Source: Burkholderia singularis | GTDB lineage: Bacteria > Pseudomonadota > Gammaproteobacteria > Burkholderiales > Burkholderiaceae | DNA: 64,000 bases | Reading direction: 5' to 3' | NCBI RefSeq assembly: GCF_900176645.1 | Contig: NZ_FXAN01000051.1 | Location: 1-64,000, forward strand | Part shown: one piece after another, positions 9,833 to 22,020 of the stretch | How positions within the stretch are numbered: position 1 is the first letter of the stretch | How the letters are laid out: every line of letters begins with the position of its first letter | Position numbers and translations under genes: made by a program | The notes under the pieces: generated by a model | Databases searched by the model: none | The model's input: only the letters and a program-made list of their open reading frames with translations | What the model was told of the DNA's origin: nothing

Positions 9833-11395
9833 ATGAAGCTGCACCTCACCCAGGCCCTTCACCGTGCGTTGCAGCAGCATTCGGACGATGAAGCCACTTG
9901 TTTCGCCGCACGGCGCCAGACTTACCGGCAACTGTATGAACGAGTCGCGCATCTGGCCGGTGTACTGTACGCGTTGGGCGTGCGTAGCGGTGAGCGTGTC
10001 GGACTGCTGGCTCTCAATAGCGATTGCTACTTCGAGCTCCTGCTCGCGATCTGGTGGGCTGGCGGCGTGGTAAACCCCGTGAACACGCGCTGGAGCGTGG
10101 CCGAGATTGTCGACTCACTGGACGATTGCGACACCCGCGTGCTGTTCATCGACGATGCGTTCACACCGTCGTGCGCGACGATCCGCGGCACGTCGAGCGC
10201 TCTATGCACGCTGGTGCATTTCGGCGAGCAAAGCGTGCCGGAAGGCGCGCTGCGGCTGGACGATCTCCTGCTTGACGCGCGCCCCATGGCCGACGCGCTG
10301 CGCAACGGCGGCGATCTCGCGGGCGTGTTCTACACGGGCGGCACCACCGGGCGGCCCAAAGGCGTGATGTTGAGCCACGAGGCGCTCGTCACGAATTCAC
10401 TCATCTCGCTACTGGCCGTGCCGTTTACGGGCGGCGAGTCGCTGCTGCACAGCGCGCCGTTGTTCCATCTGGCCGGATTGTCGTTCGCGCTGCGTGGGTT
10501 GATGAACGCCTGCCGCCAGGTGTTCCTGCCCACCTTCACACCCGATGGCGTGTTGCAGGCGGTTAAGACGCAGCGCGTCAGCCATCTGATGCTGGTGCCG
10601 ACCATGTTGCAAATGCTGGTCGACCATCCGGGCATTCACGCTGCCGATCTGGCCAGCGTGCGCTGGGTCGGCTACGGCGCATCTCCCATTTCGGAAGCAT
10701 TGCTCGATCGCGCGTTCGCGCTGCTTCCCGAGGCCGAATTCGTGCAGGGATACGGGATGACCGAGCTGTCGGCCGGGGTGAGCTATCTCACCAGCACATA
10801 TCACACGCCCGAAGGCCGCAAGCTCGGCAAGCTGACTACGGCCGGGCGAGCGCTGGCCGGCGTGGACGTGCGCATCGTTGACGCGCACGGCCGCGACGTG
10901 CCGCGCGGTCAGGTCGGCGAGGTTGTCGTGCGCAGTCCCTGTGTGATGCAGGGCTACTGGAACCAGGCCGGGCTTACCACAGAGGTGTTGCGGGCTGGCT
11001 GGCTGCATACCGGCGATGCGGCGCGCATGGATGAGCAGGGCTTTATCACGATCGTCGACCGCCTCAAGGACATGATCGTCAGCGGCGGCGAGAACGTGTA
11101 CTGCGCCGAAGTAGAGAATGCGCTGGCAGGGCATTGCGCAGTGGCTGCCGTGGCGGTGATCGGTGTCCCCAGTGTCGAGTGGGGGGAGGCGGTACATGCA
11201 GTGGTGGTGAGAAACAAGGATGCATGGGTGGAAGCCGCGGAACTGCAGGCGCACTGTCGTTCGGTCATCGCTGGCTACAAATGTCCGCGCAGCATCGAGT
11301 TTGTCGATGCCTTGCCTGTCTCCGGGGCCGGCAAGGTCATGAAGCACACACTACGCGAGCCGTATTGGCGAGACCATGATCGCCGGGTGGTCTGA
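9833..11395 (+). CDS. AMP-forming acyl-CoA synthetase (paralogue 1)
   Basis: A 520-residue ANL-superfamily ligase. The ATP-binding P-loop is GVFYTGGTTGRPKGVMLSH (about 165-185). Further motifs are QGYGMTELS (about 305), the hinge motif GWLHTGDAARMDEQGFITIVDRLKDMI (about 385-415), and the C-terminal catalytic Lys in SGAGKVMKHTLRE. The ATG at 9833 is chosen because it follows GGAGG and gives an N-terminus (MKLHLTQALHRAL) matching its neighbour. It converts a carboxylic acid to acyl-CoA via acyl-AMP. The next gene is a close paralogue, so the pair looks like a tandem duplication with possibly different chain or branch preference. Substrate cannot be read from sequence. Confidence 0.9.
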   Translation: MKLHLTQALHRALQQHSDDEATCFAARRQTYRQLYERVAHLAGVLYALGVRSGERVGLLALNSDCYFELLLAIWWAGGVVNPVNTRWSVAEIVDSLDDCDTRVLFIDDAFTPSCATIRGTSSALCTLVHFGEQSVPEGALRLDDLLLDARPMADALRNGGDLAGVFYTGGTTGRPKGVMLSHEALVTNSLISLLAVPFTGGESLLHSAPLFHLAGLSFALRGLMNACRQVFLPTFTPDGVLQAVKTQRVSHLMLVPTMLQMLVDHPGIHAADLASVRWVGYGASPISEALLDRAFALLPEAEFVQGYGMTELSAGVSYLTSTYHTPEGRKLGKLTTAGRALAGVDVRIVDAHGRDVPRGQVGEVVVRSPCVMQGYWNQAGLTTEVLRAGWLHTGDAARMDEQGFITIVDRLKDMIVSGGENVYCAEVENALAGHCAVAAVAVIGVPSVEWGEAVHAVVVRNKDAWVEAAELQAHCRSVIAGYKCPRSIEFVDALPVSGAGKVMKHTLREPYWRDHDRRVV

Positions 11396-11536
11396 CAGAT
11401 GATGCGTCTGCGCGGCGCCTTCGGCGTACCGATGGGGCGGTGTCCGGATCGCGCATGGAGGATGGAGGGGAGCCACTTCGCGGGCGCGAGCAACCGAGTG
11501 AAGAAAAAGGGTAGGCAAGACTAGGAGGCAACAAAG

Positions 11537-13096
11537 ATGTATCTCACCCAATCCCTGCACAAGGCGCTGCGAGAGTGCCCGGAGGCGACCGCCGTGGTTT
11601 GCGGCGCGCAGCGCGTCACCTTTCGCCAGTTCACCGAACGTGCGACGCGGCTGGCCGCAGCATTGCGCAATCTCGGCATGCGGCCGGGTGACCGAGTGGG
11701 CATGTTGAGCCTTAACTCGGCCCGCTACGTCGAGTACTTGTATGGAGTGTGGTGGGGTGGCGGTGCCGTCAATCCGGTCAACATTCGATGGAGCGCCAAG
11801 GAGGTGGCTTATTCGCTGGACGACTGCGATACGCGAATCCTGCTGGTCGACAAGTTCTTCTCGGCCCAGGCCAGTGCGTTGCGCGAGCTATCCCAATCGC
11901 TACGGACGCTGGTGTACTGCGGCGACGACGAGGTACCCGACGGCATGGTCGGTTACGAACAGATCGTGGCCGAGTCCGAACCCATGGACGACGCATCGCA
12001 CGGTGGCGATGAGCTCGCGGCGGTGATGTACACCGGCGGCACCACCGGTATGCCCAAGGGTGTGATGCTCTCGCACGCCAACCTCTACATCAATGCGCTG
12101 AGTGCAGTGGCGGCGGTGCCGCGGCCAAGCGGCAAAAAGGTGGGATTGGTGGTCGCGCCGTTCTTCCATGTCGCCGGCTGCGGGCTTTCGCTGCAGATGA
12201 TGCAGCGCTTGATGACGCAGGTGGTGATACCGATGTTCGACGAGCCGACCATCCTGCAGTCTATCCAGGACGAGCGTGTCACCGAGACCTTCATGGTGCC
12301 GACGATGATCAAGCGACTCATCGAGCATGCGCGCTTTGCGGAGTTCGATTTGAGTAGCCTGCAAATGATGCTCTACGGCGCAGCGCCCATCGACGCCGCA
12401 CTGCTGGCGCAGGCCATGAAGGCACTGCCCCGGGCCGAGTTCTGCCAGGCTTATGGCATGACGGAATTGGCCCCGACCATTTCGGTGCTGCTGCCCGCCG
12501 ACCACCTGCCTGGTCCTGACCAGGCCAGGCGCCTGCGTTCTGCCGGCCGGCCAGTGCCGATCGCTGAGGTGCGTATCGTGGATACGGAAGGCCGCGTGCT
12601 GCCGCCCGGTGAGGTGGGCGAGATCAGCGCACGCGGGCCGATGGTGATGCAAGGTTACTGGAACAAGCCCGAGGAGACTGCGCTCGCGCTGAGGGACGGC
12701 TGGATGCATACCGGGGACGGCGGCTACATGGACGCCGAAGGGTATCTCTATGTGGTCGACCGCCTGAAGGACATGATTGTCACCGGCGGTGAGAACGTCT
12801 ATTCGGCCGAGGTCGAGAATGCAATCGCCCAGCTGCCGCAGGTTTCGATGTGTGCCGTGATCGGCGTGCCCGACGATCAATGGGGCGAGCGTGTGCATGC
12901 GGTAATCGTGCTGCGTCCGGACGCCGAGCTCGACGAACATAGCGTGATCACGCATTGTCGCGGTCTCATTGCCAGCTACAAGTGCCCGCGCAGTATCGAG
13001 TTCCGCAGCGAGCTGCCGTTGTCGCCGGCCGGCAAGCTGCAGAAGTTCATCCTGCGCGAGTCGTTCTGGGCGGGTCGCGCGAGGCGCATCAACTGA
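11537..13096 (+). CDS. AMP-forming acyl-CoA synthetase (paralogue 2)
   Basis: A 519-residue ligase whose start MYLTQSLHKALRE parallels the preceding enzyme. The P-loop is AVMYTGGTTGMPKGVMLSH, followed by QAYGMTELA, the hinge GWMHTGDGGYMDAEGYLYVVDRLKDMI and the C-terminal Lys in SPAGKLQKFILRE, so all catalytic motifs are present. A good ribosome site (AGGAGG) lies at 11523-11528. The 141 bp between the two ligases holds no recognisable gene. The acyl-CoA dehydrogenase starts 10 bp downstream, so the acid activated here probably passes straight into beta-oxidation. Confidence 0.9.
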   Translation: MYLTQSLHKALRECPEATAVVCGAQRVTFRQFTERATRLAAALRNLGMRPGDRVGMLSLNSARYVEYLYGVWWGGGAVNPVNIRWSAKEVAYSLDDCDTRILLVDKFFSAQASALRELSQSLRTLVYCGDDEVPDGMVGYEQIVAESEPMDDASHGGDELAAVMYTGGTTGMPKGVMLSHANLYINALSAVAAVPRPSGKKVGLVVAPFFHVAGCGLSLQMMQRLMTQVVIPMFDEPTILQSIQDERVTETFMVPTMIKRLIEHARFAEFDLSSLQMMLYGAAPIDAALLAQAMKALPRAEFCQAYGMTELAPTISVLLPADHLPGPDQARRLRSAGRPVPIAEVRIVDTEGRVLPPGEVGEISARGPMVMQGYWNKPEETALALRDGWMHTGDGGYMDAEGYLYVVDRLKDMIVTGGENVYSAEVENAIAQLPQVSMCAVIGVPDDQWGERVHAVIVLRPDAELDEHSVITHCRGLIASYKCPRSIEFRSELPLSPAGKLQKFILRESFWAGRARRIN

Positions 13097-13106
13097 GGAC
13101 ATAACC

Positions 13107-14249
13107 GTGGATTTCCGTCGTTTGTGGGCCGATGAAGACATCGACCTTTACCGTGATTCGGTCGCTCGATTCATCGAAACCGAGATGATCCCTGCCGACG
13201 AGGCTGCGCGTCGCCACGGCAATGTCGGGCACGCGCTGTGGCGCAAGGCTGGCGAGCTGGGTTTTCTGTGCGCTGACATTCCCGAGGAGTGGGGCGGTGC
13301 CGGTGGCGATTTCCGCCATGAGGCAGTGTTCTGCGAGGAGATGGCGCGCCGCGGTCTCACGGGCATGGGGAGCTCGGTGCATAGCATCGTTGCGCACTAC
13401 CTGCTCAACCACGGTACTGACGAACAAAAGCGCCGCCTGCTGCCGCGCATGGCCCGCGGCGAGCTGGTCGGCGCCATCGCGATGACCGAGCCCGGCGCTG
13501 GCTCCGACCTGCAAGCCGTGCGCACTCGCGCTGAGAGATGCGACGACGTCTATGTCATCAACGGCTCCAAGACCTTCATTACTAACGGGTTGCTTGCCGG
13601 CGTGGTGCTGGTGGTGGCCAAAACCGATCCGGCTCAGGCCGCGCGCGGCACCTCGATTCTCATCGTCGAGACGCAAGACTGCGAGGGCTACCGTGTAGGC
13701 CGCGTGCTCGACAAGCTCGGGCTTAAGGCACAGGACACGTCGGAACTGTTCTTCGACGATGTTCGGGTGCCTGTATCCAACCTGCTGGGCGGCCGGGAGG
13801 GTCAGGGTTTCTATCAACTCATGAGTGACCTGCCATACGAGCGGCTCACCATCGCGGTGCTTGCGCAGGCGGGTGCCGAAGGCGCTTTCGAGGCCACGCT
13901 GCAGTACACGCGAGAGCGTAAAGCTTTCGGCAAGCCGATCGCCGAATTGCAGAACACGCGTTTCAAGCTCGCGGAGCTTGCAACCCAGCTCAAGGTCGGC
14001 AGGACCTTCGTCGATCGCTGTGTCGAACAATTGGTCGCCGGCACGCTGGATACCGCCACCGCTTCGATGGCCAAGCTGTGGGCCTCCGAGATGCAAGGCA
14101 GGGTGGTCGACGAATGCCTGCAATTGTTCGGCGGCTATGGCTATATGAACGAATACCTCATCGCCCGCATGTACGCCGACGCGCGGGTACAGCGCATCTA
14201 CGGCGGCACCAGCGAGATCATGAAGGAAGTGATCTCGCGGGCGCTTTAA
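13107..14249 (+). CDS. Acyl-CoA dehydrogenase
   Basis: This 380-residue flavoenzyme starts with GTG at 13107, preceded by GAGGA at 13095-13099. A longer upstream reading would run through the ligase gene. The N-terminal helical domain contains [13 protein letters not shown]. The FAD/substrate stretch [20 protein letters not shown] and ITNG follow. The C-terminal domain has [33 protein letters not shown] and [13 protein letters not shown]. The position corresponding to the MCAD catalytic Glu is Gly (YGGTSE), as in the isovaleryl/long-chain subgroup where the base sits on another helix. It introduces the first double bond of acyl-CoA and should reduce the ETF encoded upstream. Confidence 0.9.
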   Translation: MDFRRLWADEDIDLYRDSVARFIETEMIPADEAARRHGNVGHALWRKAGELGFLCADIPEEWGGAGGDFRHEAVFCEEMARRGLTGMGSSVHSIVAHYLLNHGTDEQKRRLLPRMARGELVGAIAMTEPGAGSDLQAVRTRAERCDDVYVINGSKTFITNGLLAGVVLVVAKTDPAQAARGTSILIVETQDCEGYRVGRVLDKLGLKAQDTSELFFDDVRVPVSNLLGGREGQGFYQLMSDLPYERLTIAVLAQAGAEGAFEATLQYTRERKAFGKPIAELQNTRFKLAELATQLKVGRTFVDRCVEQLVAGTLDTATASMAKLWASEMQGRVVDECLQLFGGYGYMNEYLIARMYADARVQRIYGGTSEIMKEVISRAL

Positions 14250-14284
14250 CCGTTGTCATGCCGGTAGCGTCGAGAGGACCAGGG

Positions 14285-15901
14285 ATGGACGGGGACGCGT
14301 TCGATTACATCGTGGTGGGCGGTGGCTCGGCTGGCTGCGTACTGGCGGGCCGCCTGAGTGAAGACGACACCGTCAATGTGGTGCTGCTGGAAGCAGGAGG
14401 CCGCGGCGATGGCTGGATCATCAACACGCCGGCGGCGCTGGTGGCGATGTTGCCGACGCGGCTTTGCAACTACGCATTCAAGACCGTGCCGCAGCCCGGC
14501 CTGAACGGACGGCGTGGTTACCAGCCACGGGGCAAGGCGCTGGGCGGCAGTTCAGCCATCAACGGAATGATCTATACGCGTGGCCATCGCTCCGATTACG
14601 ACCATTGGGCTTCACTGGGCAACCCTGGCTGGTCCTACGACGAGCTGCTGCCATATTTTCGGCGCAGCGAGCACAACGAACAGTTTGACGACGCTTTCCA
14701 CGGTCAGGGTGGCCCGCTGAACGTAGCTCGGTTGCGTACCGACAACCCCTTTCCCCAGTACTTCCTCGAAGCGGCCATGCAATGCGGCGTGCCGTTGAAT
14801 GACGACTTCAACGGCGCTGAGCAGGAAGGGGTTGGCCCGTTTCAGGTGACGCAGAAGAACGGCGAGCGTTGCAGTGCCGCACGCGCGTATTTGCTACCCC
14901 ATCTCGGCATCCGCGGCAACTTGCATGTGCGCAACGGCGCGCAGGTACTGCGCATCGTGTTCGAGGGTAGGCGAGCGGTGGGCGTGGAATGCCTGCAGGG
15001 CGGCCGGCGGTACACCCTGCGGGCGCGCCGCGAAGTGCTCCTCTGCGCGGGTGCCTTTCAGTCGCCGCAGTTGCTGATGTTGTCTGGCGTCGGTCCAGGC
15101 GAGCAATTGCGTGCGTGCGGTATTCGGGTGCTGCACGATCTGCCGGGTGTCGGCGAGAACCTGCAGGATCATCCGGATTTCATTTTCAGCTATCGCGCGC
15201 GGCGCCATCCCGACCTGATGAGTCTCATGCCCAGCGGTCTGCTGCGCATCGCACGCGGCGTGGCCCGTTATCGCCGCGAGCGGCGCGGCCCCATCACCAG
15301 CAACTATGCCGAGGCTGGCGGGTTTCTCAAGACCAACCCCGACCTGGCGGCGCCCGATGTGCAATTGCACTTTCTCGTTAGCATAGGCGACGATCATGGC
15401 CGCAAGTTGCATGTGTCGCATGGCTACTCCTGCCATGTCTGCATGCTGCGGCCCGCGAGCCGTGGGCGCGTGGGCTTGTATAGCGGCGATCCTTTGCAAC
15501 CGCCCCGCATCGATCCCGAGTTTCTGTCGCACCCCGACGATCTGGACACATTGGTCGCCGCTTTCAAGCTGACGCGCCGGCTGATGGACGCACCGGCATT
15601 GGCGCAATGGCGCTGTAGCGATCTCTTTACCTCCGGAGTCGAGAGTGACGAGCAGATCCGCGCCGTGCTGCGCGAGCGCGTAGACTCGGTTTATCACCCG
15701 GCCGGCACCTGCCGCATGGGAAGCGACAAAGCCGCAGTGGTCGATTCGAGTTTGCGCGTATGTGGTTTGCAAGGACTGCGGGTGGTCGATGCGTCGATCA
15801 TGCCGACGCTGGTGGGTGGCAACACAAACGCACCCGTGATCGCTATTGCGGAGAAGGCGGTGGATCTGATCCGTGCGGCCGAGCGCGGAATCGACGGATA
15901 G
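14285..15901 (+). CDS. GMC-family FAD-dependent oxidoreductase (choline/alcohol dehydrogenase-like)
   Basis: A 538-residue GMC oxidoreductase. The N-terminal dinucleotide fold is YIVVGGGSAGCVLAGRLSED (residues 6-25), with GMC signature 1 near GRRGYQPRGKALGGSSAINGMIYTRGH. Signature 2 lies near LCAGAFQSPQLLMLSGVGP, and the C-terminal active-site region is VYHPAGTCRMGS plus VGGNTNAPVIAIAEKA with the usual His/Asn pair. The ATG at 14285 follows AGGGA; an in-frame ATG at 14258 is possible. It would oxidise a primary alcohol to an aldehyde or remove hydride from a hydroxylated chain. It is the last gene of the operon that starts after operator A and converges with the regulator gene. Confidence 0.85.
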   Translation: MDGDAFDYIVVGGGSAGCVLAGRLSEDDTVNVVLLEAGGRGDGWIINTPAALVAMLPTRLCNYAFKTVPQPGLNGRRGYQPRGKALGGSSAINGMIYTRGHRSDYDHWASLGNPGWSYDELLPYFRRSEHNEQFDDAFHGQGGPLNVARLRTDNPFPQYFLEAAMQCGVPLNDDFNGAEQEGVGPFQVTQKNGERCSAARAYLLPHLGIRGNLHVRNGAQVLRIVFEGRRAVGVECLQGGRRYTLRARREVLLCAGAFQSPQLLMLSGVGPGEQLRACGIRVLHDLPGVGENLQDHPDFIFSYRARRHPDLMSLMPSGLLRIARGVARYRRERRGPITSNYAEAGGFLKTNPDLAAPDVQLHFLVSIGDDHGRKLHVSHGYSCHVCMLRPASRGRVGLYSGDPLQPPRIDPEFLSHPDDLDTLVAAFKLTRRLMDAPALAQWRCSDLFTSGVESDEQIRAVLRERVDSVYHPAGTCRMGSDKAAVVDSSLRVCGLQGLRVVDASIMPTLVGGNTNAPVIAIAEKAVDLIRAAERGIDG

Positions 15902-16023
15902 GGGACACTTTTGCCGTACCATTTCCACTAGGCGGTGCGGCGTACATTCTCCAGCGCCGAACGTCGGGGGGAACTCTTCGGTGGCGGTGTCAAGGACCCA
16001 GCGGCCCGCTGACGTCAGCCGGA

Positions 16024-18732
16024 TCACCGGATAATCGACAGCTTCCTCGCGATCGCCACCGCCTGCGTCCGGTTCTTCGCGCCAAGCTTCATGTTGATGT
16101 TGCGCAGATGTGTACGCACGGTACTGTCACAGACGAACAGCTTCTCGGCCAATGCGCTGTTGGAGTAGCCCTCGGCCAGCAATTGCAGCACACGGGTTTC
16201 CTTGTGTGTCAGCGGTTCGGCCAGCACGTCGGCGGGGAGGGCAGTTGCAACGGCTTCGGCTTCGAGCAGCGGCGTTGGGCCGGCGGCGGCAATCAGGCGC
16301 TGCAGGTAGTCGTCGAAGAGAGGGTCCCCGCCATGCGGCGCGCCGTCGTTGGCGCGCCGTGCATGCAGCCGGTGTAGCAGCAGACCGATGGCGTCGCCTT
16401 CGTCGAGGATGAGCCGCATGAAGCCTTCAGAGCAGGCTTGTCGCAGGACGGCGGCTATGCCCTGCAGCGCGCCGGAGAGATCGCCGCAGCGCTGCAAGGC
16501 CATTGCTTGCAGTACCCGCAGCTTGAGTGCACGGCGGCGGCATGCACCGGCCTCGGCCTCGGCCAGCTCATGGGCAATGTGCGGCAAGGACGCCTGCGCA
16601 TCGCCGAAACGGATGTTCCACCGCAGGTTGCCGATGGCTATATCGTCGGTCTCGTGCGCAGGCAGACGCTGATGCGATACGCGCGCCCATAGTTCAGGGT
16701 CATTGGCGCGCTCCAATTCTTCACGCGCGTCCTGGGCCTTGCCCTGCAGCATGAAGATATGTGCGCGCTCGAGCCTAGCGCTGCACACGACGCGAGGCAA
16801 ATGGCGATGGTGGCCCAGATACTCCAGCTCTGTCAGCACACGCACGGCCGCGTCGATGTCGCCTCGAAAGAACGCAATGCGCGCCCGCATCGAGTGGCTG
16901 GCGATCATATGGTCGGGCAGACTGACGTCCCGTGCCAGCGGCAGGTAGATGTTGAGCCAGTGCTCGGCCTCCTCGAGCTGATTGGTTTCGTAGATGGCCG
17001 ACGCATACAGCACACCGGCCCAAGCATTGCCGCTGTAATGCTGATAGCCGTTGCCGTGCGCATCGCTGAGCAGCACCATGCGCAAGCGTGCGGTAGCTTG
17101 GCGCAGCTGGCCTTCCTGCAGGTCGAGAAGACCTTCCATCGCCTCGGTGTAGGCGCGCACGAAGTCGCTGGTGCCGCGGCCGGCGCGCGCGGCGTCGAGC
17201 AGGCGGTGGGCTTCAGAGCTTTCTCCCATGACCGAAGCCACGCTGGCCATGGTGTTGATGAGAACGCTGTCGGCAAAGGGCTTGCAACTGGGCAGCCGGC
17301 GCATGCTGTCACGGCCGATTGCATAGGCATCCTCGTAGCGGTCCAACATGGCCAGCAGTAGCGGTCGCAGCGCGTTGAGGTGGGCATGTACGTCGGCGGA
17401 ATCGCTGCGCCATTCCTCTGAGCGATCCAACTGTGCCATCGCCTTGCCTGCGCCTTGTGTGAAGCACGTCACCCATGCGGCTATGACCTGTAGCAGCGGG
17501 TGTCCACGCAATGCAGCTTCCGGGATGGCCGCGAACCAGCGAGCCATCAAGCGCAAGCGGCCCTGCGAAAGAAAATTTTCGGCATGCTGTGCCAGCAGGT
17601 TCAACGCATGCGGGAGGTCGCCGCCGTCGATGGCGTGATCGATGGCCGGCACGGGCCGGCCGGCAGCCTCGTACCAGCCGGAGGCCAACAGGTGCAGCCG
17701 CGCGAATTCGTCCGGATGCTGCCTATGCAGTTGGGCTTGCAGGAAGTCCGCGAATAGACGGTGGTAACGCCAAGCCGGCTCCGTGTCGCCCGAGAAACTC
17801 TGTACCGGCGTGAGAAAGACATTGGCGACCTCCAACTCGCCGAGCACGCGTGCGCAGTTCGCGCTCGGATCGAGCGCTTGGCACAGCGGCGTGGTCAATT
17901 GACGCAGGATGCTGGTGCGCAGCAAGAACTCGCGTACCTCGGCGCTTTGATGCGCGAGCACGTCTTCTGCGAGGTAGTCGGCGATGGCGCGGTGCGATCC
18001 GGAAAAGCGAGCGACGAAATCGCCGCTCTCGTCGTCCGTCGCGTAACGCTCCAGCGCTATCGACGCTAGCCACAGCGCCGCGACCCAACCTTCGGTCTTG
18101 TCATGCAACTGAGCCAACGCCCGCGGCGCCAGCGGCATGCCGCGACGGCAAAAGAACTCGGCGGTTTCTTCGACGCTGAAGCGCAAGTGTTTAGCATCCA
18201 CCTCGACGAGTTGGCCGCGTGCGCGAAGCCGGCCCAGTCTCAGGTCGGGCAGCACGCGCGAACCGATCACGAGGAGTCCCAGGCGCGGCAGGTGGTCGAT
18301 AATCTCGCGCACCAAGTCAAGCACGGCGGGTTCCTGGAGCAGTTCGAAGTCGTCGAAAAACAGCACGAACGGTGCGGGGTAGTGCTCCAGCGCTTCCATC
18401 GCGTGAGCCGTCGCTGTGCCGAAATCATCGTCACCGGCGATACGCGCTACCGCCCGGCTCAGGCCAGCAAGAAAGCGCGGTGCGTCGTTGTCGGCCCGGT
18501 CCAGCGTGAGCCAGGCAGTGCCGATTCCCTCTGCCTCGAAGCGTGCGCAGCTCTGCAGCATGGCCGTGGTTTTGCCAAATCCGGCGGGCGCATGCACCAC
18601 CACCAGTTTGGCCATGCCTGCATGGCAAATGCGCTCGCATACCCGTGAGCGCAACATGTGGGTCGGTAAGGCGTTCGGCGGGCTGAGCTTGGCCCACAGT
18701 GCCGAGCCGAGAGGGCTGGTAGTCGCTGACAT
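16024..18732 (-). CDS. MalT-like LuxR-family ATP-dependent transcriptional regulator
   Basis: A 902-residue STAND-type regulator. The Walker A motif VVHAPAGFGKTTAM lies near residues 43-57, and Walker B-like VLFFDDFELL near residue 130. Winged-helix and TPR-like helical repeats fill the middle. A C-terminal LuxR HTH covers about 835-895 (LTHKETRVLQLLAEGYSNSALAEKLFVCDSTVRTHLRNI, in two parts). Such proteins bind ATP and an inducer, oligomerise and activate transcription from upstream sites. The first ATG without the long TTG-initiated extension is taken as start. It is divergent from the thiolase gene with operator site B between them, and it is the only regulator gene in the first 46 kb. That makes it the best candidate to bind the six-site operator; this is inference. 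Confidence 0.85.
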   Translation of the reverse strand: MSATTSPLGSALWAKLSPPNALPTHMLRSRVCERICHAGMAKLVVVHAPAGFGKTTAMLQSCARFEAEGIGTAWLTLDRADNDAPRFLAGLSRAVARIAGDDDFGTATAHAMEALEHYPAPFVLFFDDFELLQEPAVLDLVREIIDHLPRLGLLVIGSRVLPDLRLGRLRARGQLVEVDAKHLRFSVEETAEFFCRRGMPLAPRALAQLHDKTEGWVAALWLASIALERYATDDESGDFVARFSGSHRAIADYLAEDVLAHQSAEVREFLLRTSILRQLTTPLCQALDPSANCARVLGELEVANVFLTPVQSFSGDTEPAWRYHRLFADFLQAQLHRQHPDEFARLHLLASGWYEAAGRPVPAIDHAIDGGDLPHALNLLAQHAENFLSQGRLRLMARWFAAIPEAALRGHPLLQVIAAWVTCFTQGAGKAMAQLDRSEEWRSDSADVHAHLNALRPLLLAMLDRYEDAYAIGRDSMRRLPSCKPFADSVLINTMASVASVMGESSEAHRLLDAARAGRGTSDFVRAYTEAMEGLLDLQEGQLRQATARLRMVLLSDAHGNGYQHYSGNAWAGVLYASAIYETNQLEEAEHWLNIYLPLARDVSLPDHMIASHSMRARIAFFRGDIDAAVRVLTELEYLGHHRHLPRVVCSARLERAHIFMLQGKAQDAREELERANDPELWARVSHQRLPAHETDDIAIGNLRWNIRFGDAQASLPHIAHELAEAEAGACRRRALKLRVLQAMALQRCGDLSGALQGIAAVLRQACSEGFMRLILDEGDAIGLLLHRLHARRANDGAPHGGDPLFDDYLQRLIAAAGPTPLLEAEAVATALPADVLAEPLTHKETRVLQLLAEGYSNSALAEKLFVCDSTVRTHLRNINMKLGAKNRTQAVAIARKLSIIR

Positions 18733-18862
18733 CAATAGGCGCTTAGAACGGCCATCGCGAACGACAAAGTGGACATCACGCGGACGCACATCTCGATCGT
18801 CGGGCAGACAAAAACTCAATTAATCGATATATATCCTGCGACCAACGGTTTGTCTATCGGTG

Positions 18863-18910
18863 ATTTCCGTCGCTTCCGACGATGTGCGCGGCGCCGCACG
18901 TTTTTATACT
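18863..18910 (+). promoter_or_regulatory. Operator site B and -10 box, divergent regulator/thiolase promoter
   Basis: The inverted repeat CCGTCG-CTTC-CGACGA (18867-18882) has one arm mismatch and is flanked by TTT and TG. A strong -10, TATACT, lies at 18905-18910, starting 30.5 bp from the palindrome centre. No good -35 is visible, as expected for an activator-dependent promoter. The predicted transcript start is about 18917, one base before the thiolase ATG at 18918. The divergent regulator gene starts at 18732, so the site could also autoregulate it. Confidence 0.75.
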
Positions 18911-18917
18911 GCATCGC

Positions 18918-20123
18918 ATGAACGACGTATATATCTACGATCATGTCCGCACGCCGCGAGGCAAAGGCCGGCCCGATGGGGCGCTGCACGAGGTAACGCC
19001 GGTGCGGCTGGCGGCCGGCGTGCTGGCTGGCCTGCGCGAGCGCAACGGCTTCGATGCAGACGCCATCGACGACGTTGGTTTTGGCATCGTGATGCCGGTG
19101 GGCGAACAGGGCGCGGACCTGACACGCTATGCGCTGCTCGCTGCGGGTTATGGCGACAGCGTGGCGGGCTATCAGCTCAACCGCTTCTGCACGTCGGCGC
19201 TCGATACGCTGAAATACGGTCATGCACTGATTGCGTCCGGCCAGGCCGAAGCGGTGATCGGCGGCGGCACGGAATCAATGTCACGCGTGGCGCTGGGCAG
19301 CGACGGTGGCGCGGCTTACACCGACCCCGAGATCGGGCGGCATCATCCTTACATTCCCAACGGCGTGGCGGCCGATCTGATGGCGGCGCTGGGCGGCCAC
19401 ACACGCGAGGCGCTTGACGCCTACGCAGCGCAGAGTCAGCGTCGCGCGGCCGTGGCGCAGGCGCAGGGCCGTTTCGCGCGCTCGTTGCGGCCAGTGCGCG
19501 ACATGATCGGCGAACTGCTGCTGGAGCATGACGAGACCATCCGCCCGAACACCACAGCCGCTGACCTGGCGAAGCTTAAGCCGGCTTTCGCGGCAATCGG
19601 GGCCGAGGGCTTCGACTCGATCGTGTTGCGGCGCTATGCGCAACTTGCTGGATTCGAGCATGTGCATACCAGTGGTAATTCGAGCGGCATCGTCGACGGC
19701 GCTTGCGCCGTGCTGCTTGGCAGCCGCGCGTTCGGCGCTCGTTACGGCATCGCGCCGCGCGCCCGCATCGTTGGCAGTGCGAGCTGTGCTTCCGAGCCGC
19801 TACTGAGCCTGGGTGGTCCGATGCCGGCCACCCGGCGAATCCTGCAAACCGCCGGCATGACGGTGCGCGACATCGATCTGTTCGAGGTGAACGAAGCCTT
19901 TGCGGTAGTGCCGCTGGCCTACATGCGGCATTTCGATCTGGACCCCGAACGGGTCAATGTCAACGGCGGCGCCATCGCGCTGGGTCATCCGTTGGGCGCG
20001 ACGGGCGCGATCCTGCTGGGCACTGTGCTTGACGAGCTGGAGCGCCGGAATCTGGCAACCGCGCTGGTGACACTCTGTGCGGCCGCAGGGCAGGCGACAG
20101 CCATGGTGATTGAAAGGGTGTGA
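18918..20123 (+). CDS. Acetyl-CoA acetyltransferase / 3-ketoacyl-CoA thiolase with altered C-terminal motif
   Basis: A 401-residue thiolase beginning [21 protein letters not shown], a standard start for this subgroup, so the ATG at 18918 is firm. The nucleophilic Cys is in [14 protein letters not shown] (about residue 92). The catalytic His is in [16 protein letters not shown], and the second Cys is in [17 protein letters not shown]. In relatives I know, that last motif reads roughly TLCVGAGMGTATIIERV, so several glycines of the CxGxG loop are alanines here. It would cleave 3-ketoacyl-CoA to acetyl- or propionyl-CoA plus a shortened acyl-CoA. It heads an operon with a hydratase and an NMO-like gene. 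Confidence 0.85.
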   Translation: MNDVYIYDHVRTPRGKGRPDGALHEVTPVRLAAGVLAGLRERNGFDADAIDDVGFGIVMPVGEQGADLTRYALLAAGYGDSVAGYQLNRFCTSALDTLKYGHALIASGQAEAVIGGGTESMSRVALGSDGGAAYTDPEIGRHHPYIPNGVAADLMAALGGHTREALDAYAAQSQRRAAVAQAQGRFARSLRPVRDMIGELLLEHDETIRPNTTAADLAKLKPAFAAIGAEGFDSIVLRRYAQLAGFEHVHTSGNSSGIVDGACAVLLGSRAFGARYGIAPRARIVGSASCASEPLLSLGGPMPATRRILQTAGMTVRDIDLFEVNEAFAVVPLAYMRHFDLDPERVNVNGGAIALGHPLGATGAILLGTVLDELERRNLATALVTLCAAAGQATAMVIERV

Positions 20124-20130
20124 GGCAGGC

Positions 20131-22007
<1,877 letters not shown>

Positions 22008-22020
22008 GTAAGGTTTGCTT

